DNA of 64,000 nucleotides from Paenibacillus senegalimassiliensis (GTDB taxonomy: Bacteria > Bacillota > Bacilli > Paenibacillales > Paenibacillaceae): contig NZ_LN909046.1 in NCBI RefSeq assembly GCF_001486585.1, positions 1,240,001 to 1,304,000 of the forward strand, read 5' to 3'. The translations under genes were made by a program, and so were the position numbers. The notes under the pieces were generated by a model. It ran no database searches and had not been told where the DNA came from. It saw only the letters and a program-made list of their open reading frames with translations. Position 1 is the stretch's first letter. Each line of letters starts with the position of its first letter. Positions 50,185 to 59,369 of the stretch are shown here, one piece after another.

Positions 50185-50257
50185 ATAACGATCATTATGT
50201 TATTGACAATGCGAAAAGAAGTATATAATATATTTTCTGTAATGATCATTATGTAAT
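50185..50257 (+). promoter_or_regulatory. Promoter flanked by duplicated TetR-type operator sites
   Basis: TTGACA (50203-50208), 17 bases, TAATAT (50226-50231). Two related 19-mers flank it: ATAACGATCATTATGTTAT (50185-50203) ends on the -35, and GTAATGATCATTATGTAAT (50239-50257) follows the start site. They agree at 16 of 19 positions and share the core GATCATTATGT. Binding by the divergent TetR is inferred. Confidence 0.7.
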
Positions 50258-50317
50258 TTGTCGTATTTCGACATGGTATTACGCATTACCCACATTAAAT
50301 CAACAAAGGAGAACATT

Positions 50318-51295
50318 ATGACTAATCAATTCAATGAAAAATCTACCGCTGACGAGGTGCTTTCTGGTACAGATCTCAAAGGCAAACGATTTTTAATAAC
50401 AGGAATATCATCGGGCATAGGATATGAAACTGCCCGTTCACTCGTATCTCGTGGGGCTAGTATCATAGGTACAGTTAGGAACTTGGCTAAAGCGGATGTC
50501 GTTACCCATACAATTCATGATGCCGCGAAGCAAGGAAATGGCGATATTGAATTGATTGAACTTGACCTCGCATCCTTGCAAAGTGTCCGCGACTGCGCAG
50601 ATCACCTGCTAGCTAACGGGCAGCAGTTCCATGCCATTATTGCAAATGCTGGCATTATGGCAACCCCATTTGATCGGACGGTTGACGGATTTGAGCTTCA
50701 ATTCGGAACCAACTATCTTGGTCATTTTGCTTTGATTAATTGGATTGAGCCACTGCTTGTCGATAACGGACGCGTGGTGATACTGTCATCCCAGGCTCAT
50801 CGCGCCGCTGATGTTGATTTGGATGATCCGAATTTCGAGCAACAGGCATACGATCCATTTGTCGCATATGGCCGATCGAAGACGGCTACTACTCTCTTCG
50901 CAGTGGGGTTCGATAAGCGGTATCGTAGTCGTGGCATACGCGCTGCTTCCGTAATGCCTGGCAATAGTCCTACTGACCTCTCACGCCATTTCTCGCAGGC
51001 GGGCTTACAGGAACTTCTGGAAAATGTTAGCAAAGCTCGCGCCGAAGCTAATCTTCCCGTAGCAGAGTTCAAAGAGATTCCTCAGGCAGCAGCAACCTCA
51101 GTCTGGGCTGCCGTCGTGGCAGACAAAGATGAAATCGGAAGTCACTATCTAGAAGATTGTGCAGTCTCACCAGTTAATGACACACCTAATCCGTTTGCTG
51201 ATGGTGTAATGTCTTACGCGCTCAATCCAATTAGAGCCGAACAGCTCTGGTTAAAGAGTGAAGAAATGATGCAAGCCATAGGTTTTAAACTATGA
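50318..51295 (+). CDS. Short-chain dehydrogenase (retinol-dehydrogenase-like)
   Basis: A 325-residue SDR of the extended WWOX/retinol dehydrogenase-like shape: LKGKRFLITGISSGIGYETARSLVSRGA, ANAGIMATPF, LSSQAHRAA (catalytic Ser) and YGRSKTA (Tyr and Lys). The ATG at 50318 has AAAGGAG upstream. It is followed by a reductase gene with a 4-base overlap, and both are under the duplicated TetR sites, so they probably detoxify the same aldehyde or ketone. Codon use appears less G+C-rich than neighbours, a mild hint of transfer. Confidence 0.88.
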   Translation: MTNQFNEKSTADEVLSGTDLKGKRFLITGISSGIGYETARSLVSRGASIIGTVRNLAKADVVTHTIHDAAKQGNGDIELIELDLASLQSVRDCADHLLANGQQFHAIIANAGIMATPFDRTVDGFELQFGTNYLGHFALINWIEPLLVDNGRVVILSSQAHRAADVDLDDPNFEQQAYDPFVAYGRSKTATTLFAVGFDKRYRSRGIRAASVMPGNSPTDLSRHFSQAGLQELLENVSKARAEANLPVAEFKEIPQAAATSVWAAVVADKDEIGSHYLEDCAVSPVNDTPNPFADGVMSYALNPIRAEQLWLKSEEMMQAIGFKL

Positions 51296-51945
51296 GGACT
51301 ATTGGAATAATCGGAGCGGGTGAAGTGGGGAGTCAAATTGCGCGGGCAGCTATCGCAAACGGATATGAGGTTGTCATTGCCAATTCACGAGGGCCCGAAA
51401 CGCTGAAGCACCTCACCGACGAGCTAGGTCCTTCTGCACGCGCAGCGACTGCAGCCGAAGCCGCCTCGGCTGGCGACTTCGTCGTTATCGCTGTTCCCCT
51501 TAAGTTGGTTAACAACATGCCGGTTGAACAGCTCGCGGGCAAAATTGTTATTGATACGAACAACTACATGCCTTGGCGCGATGGTCGTTTCCCCATGATT
51601 GATTCTGGTGAGAAGACAGTTCATGAACTCCGTCAGGAACAGCTTCCTGGCTCTAAAGTGGCGAAGGCTTTTACCCATATTCAGGCCCCACGCCTCTTCA
51701 TTTCAAGTAGACCACCTGGCACACCTGACCGACATGCATTGTCGGTCTCAAGTAATTATCCCGAGGCTATTGAACTCGTGACACGGCTGTACGACCAGTT
51801 TGGTTTTGATACTGTTGATAACAGTCCGCTAAGCGAGTCATGGCGAAGCGGACCTGGTCAACCAGCCTGGATGGCGCATGAACACCAGACCCATGCCGAG
51901 TTGACCGCTAATTTAGCCAAAGCGCGAAGGATCATCATGAGGTAA
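51292..51945 (+). CDS. NADP-dependent oxidoreductase, F420-reductase-like (NADPH-binding Rossmann)
   Basis: A 217-residue protein: N-terminal Rossmann motif IGIIGAGEVGSQIARAAIANGYEVVIANSRG with a basic pocket for NADP, then VVIAVPLKLV and IDTNNYMPWRDG, typical of the F420:NADP oxidoreductase-like (NPD) family. Many members use no F420 and act on other substrates; no F420 biosynthesis gene is visible here. ATGA overlap with the SDR ahead. Its 3' end overlaps the convergent hypothetical gene by 33 bases. Confidence 0.87.
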   Translation: MRTIGIIGAGEVGSQIARAAIANGYEVVIANSRGPETLKHLTDELGPSARAATAAEAASAGDFVVIAVPLKLVNNMPVEQLAGKIVIDTNNYMPWRDGRFPMIDSGEKTVHELRQEQLPGSKVAKAFTHIQAPRLFISSRPPGTPDRHALSVSSNYPEAIELVTRLYDQFGFDTVDNSPLSESWRSGPGQPAWMAHEHQTHAELTANLAKARRIIMR

Positions 51946-52782
51946 GCTTGCCCCTGTCCGATCTACCGGCTGGCACAGCCATTGCTGCAGCATTTCCTGA
52001 AACGCCTGCCTTGGCGTAGGAGTCGCAATCATCCAGTCCTCGTCATGTTTTGTGCTGGAACGAATCAGCCAGCTTGTATGCTCACTATTCATGAACTGAA
52101 TATGCTGGCGCTCCCATCCTCCCTGCTGACGGGTGAAGCACTGGATATCTCCGTAGGCGATACGCGTCCAGATACATCGGGCCAGTGCAATACTGCCTTC
52201 CGCATCATCCGTAATTCCGGCGAGCCTGTCAGTCAGTGTATTCAGATCAAGCTTGGGAGCTTCGCTCAACAAAGCTTCAAATTGTTTCCTGGACATCAGC
52301 AAAGCGGGTAGTTCGCCGGAGGTTCTCGTACTCCACTTCATTTTATCCGCCAGTCTTGCGCATATCTGTCTTGCTCCACCACGTTTGAGGCTGTACTTGT
52401 CAGAGTGCTTTCGAGGCAAACGTTCCATGCGTACAACGTAATCGCCTGCATAGTAACAGTACTCGTCATAGCTTTGCTGACCACTATGATAGGTAAGGCG
52501 GCATCCCTTAACTGCCGGCAGCACTGCATTTAATTCCTTCTTCATTCCCGGCGGCAGCTCCAGTTCTTCGCCTGAAGGCCTGGACACCAGGTAACCTTTT
52601 GACCTAAGCAAATCTCTGCCCTCTTCCAAAGTCTTCCCCAGTAACTCCTCTTGTCCCAAAAAAGCGGCAAAAGGATGATCCGCTTCCGGCCAAGACTTCA
52701 TTCCCAGACGCTGAACCAGGAACGCCCATTCCTTGCCTTCCAGGCTCAGAGTCCTCTTGCGAGCAGAATTTGTAATAAACAT
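51913..52782 (-). CDS. Hypothetical protein, unknown function
   Basis: A 289-residue soluble protein with alternating helical and Trp/Arg-rich stretches: LEGKEWAFLVQRLGMKSWPEADHPF, YYAGDYVVRMERLPRKHSDKYSL and HTSWLIRSSTKHDEDWMIATPTPRQAFQEMLQQWL. No signal, membrane segment or catalytic motif. The shape (an immunity- or chaperone-like alpha/beta protein) is not recognised with confidence. AAGGAG 9 bases before the ATG at 52782 supports the start. It overlaps the convergent reductase gene. Confidence 0.65.
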   Translation of the reverse strand: MFITNSARKRTLSLEGKEWAFLVQRLGMKSWPEADHPFAAFLGQEELLGKTLEEGRDLLRSKGYLVSRPSGEELELPPGMKKELNAVLPAVKGCRLTYHSGQQSYDEYCYYAGDYVVRMERLPRKHSDKYSLKRGGARQICARLADKMKWSTRTSGELPALLMSRKQFEALLSEAPKLDLNTLTDRLAGITDDAEGSIALARCIWTRIAYGDIQCFTRQQGGWERQHIQFMNSEHTSWLIRSSTKHDEDWMIATPTPRQAFQEMLQQWLCQPVDRTGASLPHDDPSRFG

Positions 52783-53156
52783 CTGTCCAACTCCTTCAGA
52801 ACGACTAGTCACTATGCAGCAACCAAGCTTTATCTATGTACTATTAACCTATTTCCGGGTATAATGTCACAGCACTAATGTGAGAATTATATCATTTTCT
52901 AGTTGTCAATACTCGGAAATATATTCCAAACCATTACATATTACCCATAAATATAGTCTTCGAAGCATAAATTTTAATAGAGTTGAAACTTTTTAATTCT
53001 ATGGATCGTAATAAGTCTAAACAATGATAGGTAGACTTCTATTCCCCATCATTCATGACACAAACATTTATCTAAACATAAGGTTTTCTTAAGCTTTTTT
53101 TAAGATTTCTATTTTATGATCAGTACTATGAAACCACTGTATAGAGGTGATTATTA
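52783..53156. other. 374-base AT-rich intergenic region
   Basis: Contains two -10-like TATAAT strings (52860 on plus; about 52888 on minus), a TTGACA at about 52907 on minus with too short a spacer, and CTTAAG/TTTAAG direct repeats near 53093-53106. No coding frame with a ribosome site, tRNA or known riboswitch is seen. It probably holds the promoters of the flanking divergent genes. Confidence 0.5.
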
Positions 53157-53396
53157 ATGAGAATTCTAATTAACTTTCAAGACAACATGGTTCCGGTTTA
53201 CTTTGATGTTGACAGCAAGCAGCCTGTACAGCGCACTTTGAGATTGCTGACCAGCGCGCTCGAATACAAGTATTATAACGGCAAACAAGCCTTACAAAGA
53301 TGCTTGAATTCGCTGATCAGTATCGAAATTGAAGGCTCCGAGGCAATCTTGCATAGCAAGAGCGAATTCGACTCCGTGGCTCTATCACTCTATTAA
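53157..53396 (+). CDS. Small conserved-looking protein, unknown function
   Basis: A 79-residue protein with AGAGGTG 7 bases before the ATG and a strong terminator after the stop. It has mixed alpha/beta character (MRILINFQDNMVPVYFDVDS; TLRLLTSALEYKYYNGKQALQRCLNSLISIEIEG), no membrane segment and a single Cys. I do not recognise the family. Its signals and codon use make it a real gene. It stands alone after a long AT-rich upstream region, so regulation may matter. Confidence 0.7.
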   Translation: MRILINFQDNMVPVYFDVDSKQPVQRTLRLLTSALEYKYYNGKQALQRCLNSLISIEIEGSEAILHSKSEFDSVALSLY

Positions 53397-53421
53397 TTCG
53401 CTGGTCCCAAGGTAAACATAT

Positions 53422-53463
53422 AGAAGGCTCCCTTCCCGGCTATGTCCAGGAAGGGAGCCTTCT
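53422..53463. terminator. Bidirectional terminator between convergent genes
   Basis: AGAAGGCTCCCTTCC / GGAAGGGAGCCTTCT, a perfect 15-bp stem, with CTATTTCC after it on plus and ATATGT on minus. Confidence 0.85.
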
Positions 53464-53480
53464 ATTTCCTTCTACACTTG

Positions 53481-54719
53481 TTAAGCTTTAGGTCCGTTTA
53501 CGGTTTGACCCTGCTCCTGCTGCTTGCTATCGTTACCCGCTCCAACCATAGGTTTGAACTTCATGGTTAATGCTGTGATTACAAGCAACATACCGTTTAA
53601 TACAAACACGACAGGAATGGAAATCCAGCCTCCCAACGTCCCCCCGGCAATGGGACCAACCATGTTGCCGAGCTGGCTGGCCGATTGGTTCAAGCTAAAT
53701 GCCCGACCCCGAAACTCGGACCGGGTCGACTGGACGATCAGTGCGTTAAGCGCTGGAAAAACAGCAGCAAAGAATAAGCCATAAACGAACCGCAGCACCC
53801 CGAATGCCACCAGATCATGGATGAAATGCTGCATAATATTGCCCACTCCGCCTCCGATCAGACCGATCATGAGCGTATTGCGATAGCCGATGCGCTGACC
53901 GATTTTGCCCCAGAATGGAGCCGCAATAACGGTGGAAATACCAACGGCCGAGAAGATAATCCCCGAACTGAAGGAAGCATCTGCAACCGTAGAACCCAGA
54001 TCCAGCACATACAGCGAGAGCAACGGCTCCAGCACCATTACGGAGGCCGTGACAAGCAGCACGATCGATAGGTTGCCCATCAAAGGGCGATTGGCCTTGG
54101 CTTCCTTGAGATCATCAAGCACATGTGAGCGTTCGCGATTGCGGTCAAAATTCTGTTCCTTCACAAACAACAAGGCGATAAGCGCTGAAAACAGCACCAC
54201 GCCTCCCGCTACCAGAAATGACTCGCGAAAACCGATGAATTTGGTGAGTGATCCCCCGATCAAGGGCCCGATAATACCTCCAGCCGCACCTGCGGTAGAC
54301 ATAATTCCAAGCGAGTAGCCGACATGCTTCTCAGGCGTATTCGTCGCCACGAGTGCAATTGCCGAAGGAACATATCCCGCCAGCAATCCCGATAGGATAC
54401 GCACAGCGATAAGCTGGTAAGGGTCCTGTACAAGGGAATTCAGAATGTACACCCCGCACAAGGCAAAGCCAGAGCGCAGCAACATCGGCTTACGGCCGTA
54501 CTTGTCAGAAAGGGAACCCCAATACGGTGAGATTAAAGCTCCCGCCAAAAAAGTAATACCGAAGGCAAAACCCGACAACAGAGTCAGATGCTCTGTAACC
54601 CCAAGATCATGGGCAATAAATAAAGACATGAACGGTATAACCATGGAATACGCGGTGCTACAAAAAAACACACCAACCCAAAGCACGTACAGATTTCTTT
54701 TCCAGGGGAAATCATCCAT
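53481..54719 (-). CDS. MFS multidrug efflux transporter
   Basis: A 412-residue 12-helix transporter with strong motif A (GSLSDKYGRKPMLL) after helix 2, the antiporter motif C-like stretch in helix 5 (GIMSTAGAAGGIIGPLIGG) and a second-half repeat (GKIGQRIGYRNTLM). This pattern marks DHA1-type proton-driven drug exporters such as YttB/Bmr. The start is set at the ATG 54719, preceded by GGGGGTGG; an N-terminal extension to 54824 lacks a ribosome site. Monocistronic, convergent to the small 79-residue gene. Substrates unknown. Confidence 0.88.
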   Translation of the reverse strand: MDDFPWKRNLYVLWVGVFFCSTAYSMVIPFMSLFIAHDLGVTEHLTLLSGFAFGITFLAGALISPYWGSLSDKYGRKPMLLRSGFALCGVYILNSLVQDPYQLIAVRILSGLLAGYVPSAIALVATNTPEKHVGYSLGIMSTAGAAGGIIGPLIGGSLTKFIGFRESFLVAGGVVLFSALIALLFVKEQNFDRNRERSHVLDDLKEAKANRPLMGNLSIVLLVTASVMVLEPLLSLYVLDLGSTVADASFSSGIIFSAVGISTVIAAPFWGKIGQRIGYRNTLMIGLIGGGVGNIMQHFIHDLVAFGVLRFVYGLFFAAVFPALNALIVQSTRSEFRGRAFSLNQSASQLGNMVGPIAGGTLGGWISIPVVFVLNGMLLVITALTMKFKPMVGAGNDSKQQEQGQTVNGPKA

Positions 54720-54889
54720 CCGATCCACCCCCAGCGTTGTCACTTCGATACCCTGGAATAAACCCGATATACTAATTCTAGCACGAATTACCTCGAAACG
54801 ATCTGAAATATTTAGAATTTCCAACTATCCCGAGTTATAATTAAGCTGTGTCAATATTGAAAGCGAATACAATAAAAGGAGTATAAACC

Positions 54890-55678
54890 ATGGCATTATT
54901 TCAAACTCGTTTTTTCTCTGAAGCCCTAGGACTCAGCACCTCAATGACGGTTATCCTTCCGCAGCCTGCCAAATCGCAAATCGGCATGGAAACCCCGGAA
55001 ATTTCCGGGCCTTACCCTACCTTGTATTTGCTGCATGGTCTGTCGGATGATGACTCGATTTGGTTGCGTCGCACCTCTATCGAACGTTACGTGGCAGAAC
55101 TTGGGCTTGCTGTCGTGATGCCGCAGGTAGATCGCAGCTTTTACACCGATATGGCTTATGGTAACCGTTACTGGACGTTTATTAGCGAGGAACTCCCGCG
55201 GTTGTGCCGCTCCTTCTTCCCGCTGTCCCCTAGACGTGAAGATACGTTTGTCGCCGGGCTGTCCATGGGCGGCTATGGTGCCTTCAAGCTAGCTTTGCGT
55301 AAGCCGGAGATGTTTGCTGCCGCAGCCAGCTTGTCCGGCGCACTCGATATCGTGAGCAGAGCCGAGCACTTCCAAGAGCAGTCTTCCCTATTAATCAGCG
55401 TGTTTGGCGAATCCGGGCCCAAGGGTACCGACAATGATCTGATGACGTTACTTGAACCCTTTGCCGACAAAGCACACCATGGTCTACCCATCCCCGCCCT
55501 TTATCAATGCTGCGGGACAGAGGATTTCCTGTACGAGGATAATCAGACGTTCCGCGAGGCCTGTAACCGCCTGAATATTCCGCTAACTTACGAGGAAGGA
55601 CCCGGCGCCCACGAATGGAGCTACTGGGATGCGCGCATTCAGGACATATTGAAATGGCTTCCGCTCAGACGTTATTAA
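54890..55678 (+). CDS. Esterase of the EstA/esterase D family (alpha/beta hydrolase)
   Basis: A 262-residue serine hydrolase: [17 protein letters not shown] (oxyanion region), nucleophile Ser in GLSMGGYGA near residue 126, Asp in TEDFLYEDN and His in [10 protein letters not shown] completing the triad. Close to tributyrin esterase EstA of lactic acid bacteria and to S-formylglutathione hydrolase-like proteins. No signal peptide, so cytosolic. Prefers short-chain acyl esters in relatives. Its last 14 bases overlap the convergent HAD gene. Confidence 0.92.
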   Translation: MALFQTRFFSEALGLSTSMTVILPQPAKSQIGMETPEISGPYPTLYLLHGLSDDDSIWLRRTSIERYVAELGLAVVMPQVDRSFYTDMAYGNRYWTFISEELPRLCRSFFPLSPRREDTFVAGLSMGGYGAFKLALRKPEMFAAAASLSGALDIVSRAEHFQEQSSLLISVFGESGPKGTDNDLMTLLEPFADKAHHGLPIPALYQCCGTEDFLYEDNQTFREACNRLNIPLTYEEGPGAHEWSYWDARIQDILKWLPLRRY

Positions 55679-56369
55679 TATTCTCCAGCCCAAATTGGGG
55701 AAGCAATTCTGGAACCTCGTCTAATTCGATGACGGTTTTCCAGGGCTTCCCCATTATTAGCTCCTCATTCCATTCATGCTTCCTGCGCAGCCAGATCCCT
55801 TGCAATCCTACCTGGGCAGCTCCCCAAATGTCGTTACGCGGATGATCCCCAACGAGGACACATTGATCCGGCCCTACGCCAAGACGCTCCAAAGCCAATC
55901 TGTAAATTTGCGGATCGGGCTTACTCAAGCCAACTTCCCCCGAAATTACAATCGTATCAAAATATTCACGTAGGCCAAGCAGATCAATCTTGCGATGCTG
56001 CAAGTGGCTGTGCCCGTTCGTGATGACTCCCAGTCGCAACCCCATATTACGGCAGGCTTGCAGGGTGTCGATGGCATGGTCCATCGCCTTGGCATGTGTC
56101 ATGTAATGCTGGTCATAATAAGACTGAAGTTGTTCCAGCGAAGGCTTTTGTCGCCATGGTAAAAGATCAATCAGTTCAAGGAAAAATCCTTCCTTCACTC
56201 TATAGCCATCTGCGTCACGTATAATAATGTCCGCAATAAGCTTGTCCGCATCCACCTTCTCCATAGGCAACAGACATTCCTGCACCAATTGTCTAATAAA
56301 ACTGAGGAACGTATTGTCCCGGTCCATCAACGTATTATCAAGATCAAATAAAACAGCTTTCAGCAGCAA
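55665..56369 (-). CDS. HAD-superfamily hydrolase (YjjG-like phosphatase)
   Basis: A 234-residue HAD phosphatase: motif [10 protein letters not shown] (Asp nucleophile), motif [10 protein letters not shown], motif III Lys in [10 protein letters not shown] and motif [14 protein letters not shown]. Cap type C1, as in YjjG and PGP-like nucleotidases. The TTG at 56369 ([13 protein letters not shown]) with GGGG 7 bases ahead is preferred over the TTG at 56390. Substrate could be a nucleotide or sugar phosphate. Overlaps the esterase stop by 14 bases. Confidence 0.87.
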   Translation of the reverse strand: MLLKAVLFDLDNTLMDRDNTFLSFIRQLVQECLLPMEKVDADKLIADIIIRDADGYRVKEGFFLELIDLLPWRQKPSLEQLQSYYDQHYMTHAKAMDHAIDTLQACRNMGLRLGVITNGHSHLQHRKIDLLGLREYFDTIVISGEVGLSKPDPQIYRLALERLGVGPDQCVLVGDHPRNDIWGAAQVGLQGIWLRRKHEWNEELIMGKPWKTVIELDEVPELLPQFGLENINNV

Positions 56370-56425
56370 CCTTCTTCCCCACTTTCCCAAGATGTCTCTC
56401 TCTATTGTAAATCAGCCTGTCAAAT

Positions 56426-56462
56426 AAAAAAGCGCAAACGCGAAGGCTTCTTCGGTTTGCGC
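56426..56462 (-). terminator. Terminator after the DUF3939-like gene
   Basis: On the minus strand GCGCAAACCGAAG and CTTCGCGTTTGCGC pair and are followed by TTTTTTATTTG. Confidence 0.88.
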
Positions 56463-56468
56463 CTGGCT

Positions 56469-56936
56469 TTATATCACTTGCTTGGGACGGTGGGTGAGCA
56501 TTAATTCCTGTTCCGTAACATATAAGGCGAACGGCGGAAGCTCTCGTAGATAATGTTCTCTCATTAGCATTTTGACATCCACTTCAAAGTCAGGGGACTG
56601 CTCCAGCACCGGTAGCTTGCCTTTCTCCTCGACGTAACTGTCCACTGCGCCCTGAACCATATCCAGATAATAAGGGATTTCTCGTTCCTCTTCCGTAAAG
56701 ATCTCATAGGTTTCTCTCGATAAATAAAAGCGTTGATCTGTTATCCCGCCTAAATATCGTGACAATCGCTTCATATCCAGACTACCATCCGGAAGCAGCA
56801 AGGATAACCGATTTATGCCTTCGGGCATCTCAGTTTCATAACGAAGCACAGCCCGTCTGACTTCATCCAAGGATACTTCAATCGCAACAGGGACCCTCGC
56901 ACGAGCAGGTTTTTGTCTTTTTAACCATGACAACAT
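56469..56936 (-). CDS. DUF3939-like hypothetical protein
   Basis: A 155-residue cytosolic protein: a short basic N-terminus (MLSWLKRQKPARARVPVAIEVS), then helices and strands with LDEVRRAVLRYETEMPEGINRLSLLLPDGS and YLGGITDQRFYLSRETYEIFTEEEREIPYYLDMVQ. The pattern fits DUF3939 of Bacillales, which has no known role; the match is from memory and moderate. AGGAGGT 7 bases before the ATG at 56936 fixes the start. It is divergent from the bacillithiol reductase operon. Confidence 0.6.
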   Translation of the reverse strand: MLSWLKRQKPARARVPVAIEVSLDEVRRAVLRYETEMPEGINRLSLLLPDGSLDMKRLSRYLGGITDQRFYLSRETYEIFTEEEREIPYYLDMVQGAVDSYVEEKGKLPVLEQSPDFEVDVKMLMREHYLRELPPFALYVTEQELMLTHRPKQVI

Positions 56937-57162
56937 GTTCGGCACCTCCTAAATCAGTTACTTCAATTTTAAAGTATACGCTTACAGTATTAGTTTACTC
57001 AAAAAATTTGAATTTGAACCCTGAAAACCATAGATGTCATAGGATTGACACAACTTTCACATCTGGGCAATTCAGCTCGACATCTGGCTATTCCGAGGCA
57101 TTTGCGGTAGGATGTAATTGTTTTGAAAAAGGTTTGAAACCTATGTAAATCAGGAGGTCCCT

Positions 57163-58155
57163 ATGCTGGATGTTATTGTTATTGGTGCCGGTCCCTGCGG
57201 ATTATCGGCGGCGATTGAATGCCGCAGACGCGGGCTGGAAGTGCTCGTATTGGAGAAGCATTGCCTTGTTCACTCCATCTACTCTTACCCTACTTATATG
57301 CAATTTTTCAGTACCGCTGAACTGCTGGAGATTGGTGATGTCCCCTTTGCCTCACCTAATGACAAGCCTTTCCGTCATGAAGCGCTGTCTTACTACCGGA
57401 GAGTAAGCGAACATTATCAGTTGCCTATATCTGCTTACGAGGAAGCAACCACCATTGACCGGCAACCGGATGGTAGCTTCATCGTTCATTCACTCAAACG
57501 CAACGGTGAGCAAGCAAAATATGCTGGACGCCATGTTATTCTTTCAACAGGGTACTTTGATCATCCCAATATTTTAGGCATTCCGGGAGAAGATACAGAT
57601 AAGGTCTCTCATTACTTCCAGGAGGCTCATCCTTATACGGGAATGAAGGTCACTATTATAGGAGGCAGCAACTCCGCAGTGGATGCTGCGCTGGAGCTAA
57701 TTCGCGTAGACGCCAAGGTAACCGTCGTTTATCGCGGGGATGATCTATCTGCTAATATCAAGCCTTGGGTGCGTCCTCTATTTGAAAGCGCCGTAAGTAA
57801 AGGAAAAATCACTTTGCGCCTCAATGCACGAGTCATCGAGATTCATCCGGGCCACGTCGTGGTTGAGTCCGGTATAGACGGTGAGATCACTGAACACGCC
57901 AATGATTTTGTGCTGGCATTGACCGGGTTCCGTCCCGATCGCAAGCTGCTCTTCTCGGCCGGTGTTGAGATGGCGGGAGATATGGAGAAGCCTGTATTTA
58001 ACCCGGACACGATGGAGACCAATGTACCTGGATTGTACGTCGCCGGGGTTATCGCCTCAGGTCGCAATGCCAACGAAGTATTTATTGAGACGGGCCGGGG
58101 CCATGGACGTTTGATTGCCGAACATTTAACCACGGCGTTCCCATCCAAGAGTTAG
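57163..58155 (+). CDS. ypdA: Bacillithiol-disulfide reductase (YpdA/Bdr)
   Basis: A 330-residue FAD/NADPH oxidoreductase with two dinucleotide motifs: GAGPCG near 8-13 (FAD; the Cys after Pro is characteristic of YpdA) and GGSNSAVDAA near 165 (NADPH). HSIYSYPTYMQFFST and the NANEVFIETGRGHG end match the YpdA family. It reduces bacillithiol disulfide, keeping the low-molecular-weight thiol of Bacillales reduced under oxidative stress. AGGAGGT precedes the ATG; it leads a run with the DUF441 gene (30-base gap). Confidence 0.93.
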   Translation: MLDVIVIGAGPCGLSAAIECRRRGLEVLVLEKHCLVHSIYSYPTYMQFFSTAELLEIGDVPFASPNDKPFRHEALSYYRRVSEHYQLPISAYEEATTIDRQPDGSFIVHSLKRNGEQAKYAGRHVILSTGYFDHPNILGIPGEDTDKVSHYFQEAHPYTGMKVTIIGGSNSAVDAALELIRVDAKVTVVYRGDDLSANIKPWVRPLFESAVSKGKITLRLNARVIEIHPGHVVVESGIDGEITEHANDFVLALTGFRPDRKLLFSAGVEMAGDMEKPVFNPDTMETNVPGLYVAGVIASGRNANEVFIETGRGHGRLIAEHLTTAFPSKS

Positions 58156-58185
58156 TGCCCAAGTTGGCACGGGAGGTAAAAACTC

Positions 58186-58638
58186 ATGAATCAAGTTGAT
58201 GTCACATCTTTATTACTGCTGCTTCTTGCGGCACTGGGTATATTTAGCAGCAACATGCCCATTACGATCGCCATGATCGTATTGTTGCTACTGAGAGTGC
58301 TGCATCTGAACTATGCCTTCCCCTGGCTGGAGAAATACGGTCTCACCCTGGGGATCATCATACTGACCATCGGCGTCATGACACCGGTTGCCAGCGGTCG
58401 CATTTCCCTTCAGACATTGTGGGGCTCCTTCTTCCATTGGCAGTCACTGGCTGCAATCGCTGTCGGCATGCTGGTGGCTTGGCTGGGTGGACGCGGGGCT
58501 ACTTTAATGAGTAATCAACCGACCATCGTGGCCGGACTCTTAATTGGAACTGTGCTGGGAGTGGCCTTCTTCCGCGGTGTTCCAGTTGGACCGCTTATCG
58601 CTGCGGGGATCCTGTCCCTGATGGTCGGGAAGCTATAG
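58186..58638 (+). CDS. ytwI: UPF0756/DUF441 membrane protein (YtwI-like)
   Basis: A 150-residue protein with four or five hydrophobic helices covering most of its length, and the DUF441 pattern ([52 protein letters not shown]...[32 protein letters not shown]). The family is conserved in Bacillales and unassigned. GGGAGG lies before the ATG. Cotranscribed with the bacillithiol reductase; link to redox is not shown. Confidence 0.88.
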   Translation: MNQVDVTSLLLLLLAALGIFSSNMPITIAMIVLLLLRVLHLNYAFPWLEKYGLTLGIIILTIGVMTPVASGRISLQTLWGSFFHWQSLAAIAVGMLVAWLGGRGATLMSNQPTIVAGLLIGTVLGVAFFRGVPVGPLIAAGILSLMVGKL

Positions 58639-58772
58639 CTGATTTCTTGCATAAACGCGGATTTTCGTGGCTTCTGGCTGAATTCAACCTTCGGTTATGT
58701 TATACTCCTTAGTAAATCAATTGTCGCTGTCTCATGGACAGCCCGAGTTGCACGTCGTTTAGGAGGATGACC

Positions 58773-59276
58773 ATGTCACGCCGATTTGTCATTGAAGCGG
58801 TGATGGTAGCGATATACGGAGAATTACTGGTGCCCCAGGTGCCGGTTGAATATATTGTCCCCTACACCACCGTGATGGAGCTTTATGAATTTAAGGACAG
58901 TCCGGAGCCGCTGATGAGCGACCCCGTCGACGATATGCATGTGAAGCAGAAGATTTCCGAACTGATCGCCTATCTGGAAGAGCCGCTGAATCGCAAGAAG
59001 CTGGAACGGTCTTTAGCGGTGCCTTGGTCCAAGAGTCCCTCCATCCTGTTTGGTGATCTCGTATCCTGGACTGTCATTAACTCCGTAGATAATGAGCAGT
59101 ACGGCGAATTTCTTGATCCGATCGAGACTGAAGTCGTATTGACCGCTCAGCGGGAACACGTACCTATTTTAACTGACCAACTTGAACTCATCCGGCGGAT
59201 TATTGAAGCGGAAGTACCGGTTCAGGTATTTGATATTGGTGATTTCGAATATGCCATGGAAGACAGCATGATCTAA
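58773..59276 (+). CDS. Conserved hypothetical protein of Paenibacillus type
   Basis: A 167-residue cytosolic protein, acidic, with a predominantly helical C-terminus (HVKQKISELIAYLEEPLNRKKLERSL; DQLELIRRIIEAEVPVQVFDI). Starts with IEAVMVAIYGELLVPQVPVEYIVPY. Sometimes mislabelled ADP-heptose synthase in databases, but it shows no nucleotidyltransferase motif. AGGAGG 6 bases before the ATG at 58773 is decisive. Its start is 134 bases after the DUF441 gene, with a possible promoter near 58700. Function unknown. Confidence 0.75.
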   Translation: MSRRFVIEAVMVAIYGELLVPQVPVEYIVPYTTVMELYEFKDSPEPLMSDPVDDMHVKQKISELIAYLEEPLNRKKLERSLAVPWSKSPSILFGDLVSWTVINSVDNEQYGEFLDPIETEVVLTAQREHVPILTDQLELIRRIIEAEVPVQVFDIGDFEYAMEDSMI

Positions 59277-59284
59277 TAAATACA

Positions 59285-59341
59285 AAAAGAAAGAACCTTG
59301 TTCCACTAGAAAAAAAGTGGAGTCTTAGGTTCTTTTCTTTG
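59285..59341 (+). terminator. Terminator
   Basis: AAAGAACC...CCACT and AGTGG...GGTTCTTTTCTTTG pair around an A-rich loop. T-rich end on plus. Confidence 0.75.
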
Positions 59342-59369
59342 TTCTCATCTCATCTTGCCTTAGTTATGC

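Noticed and set aside
58773-59276. ADP-heptose synthase
   Set aside because: Known database label for similar proteins, but no nucleotidyltransferase or kinase motif is present.
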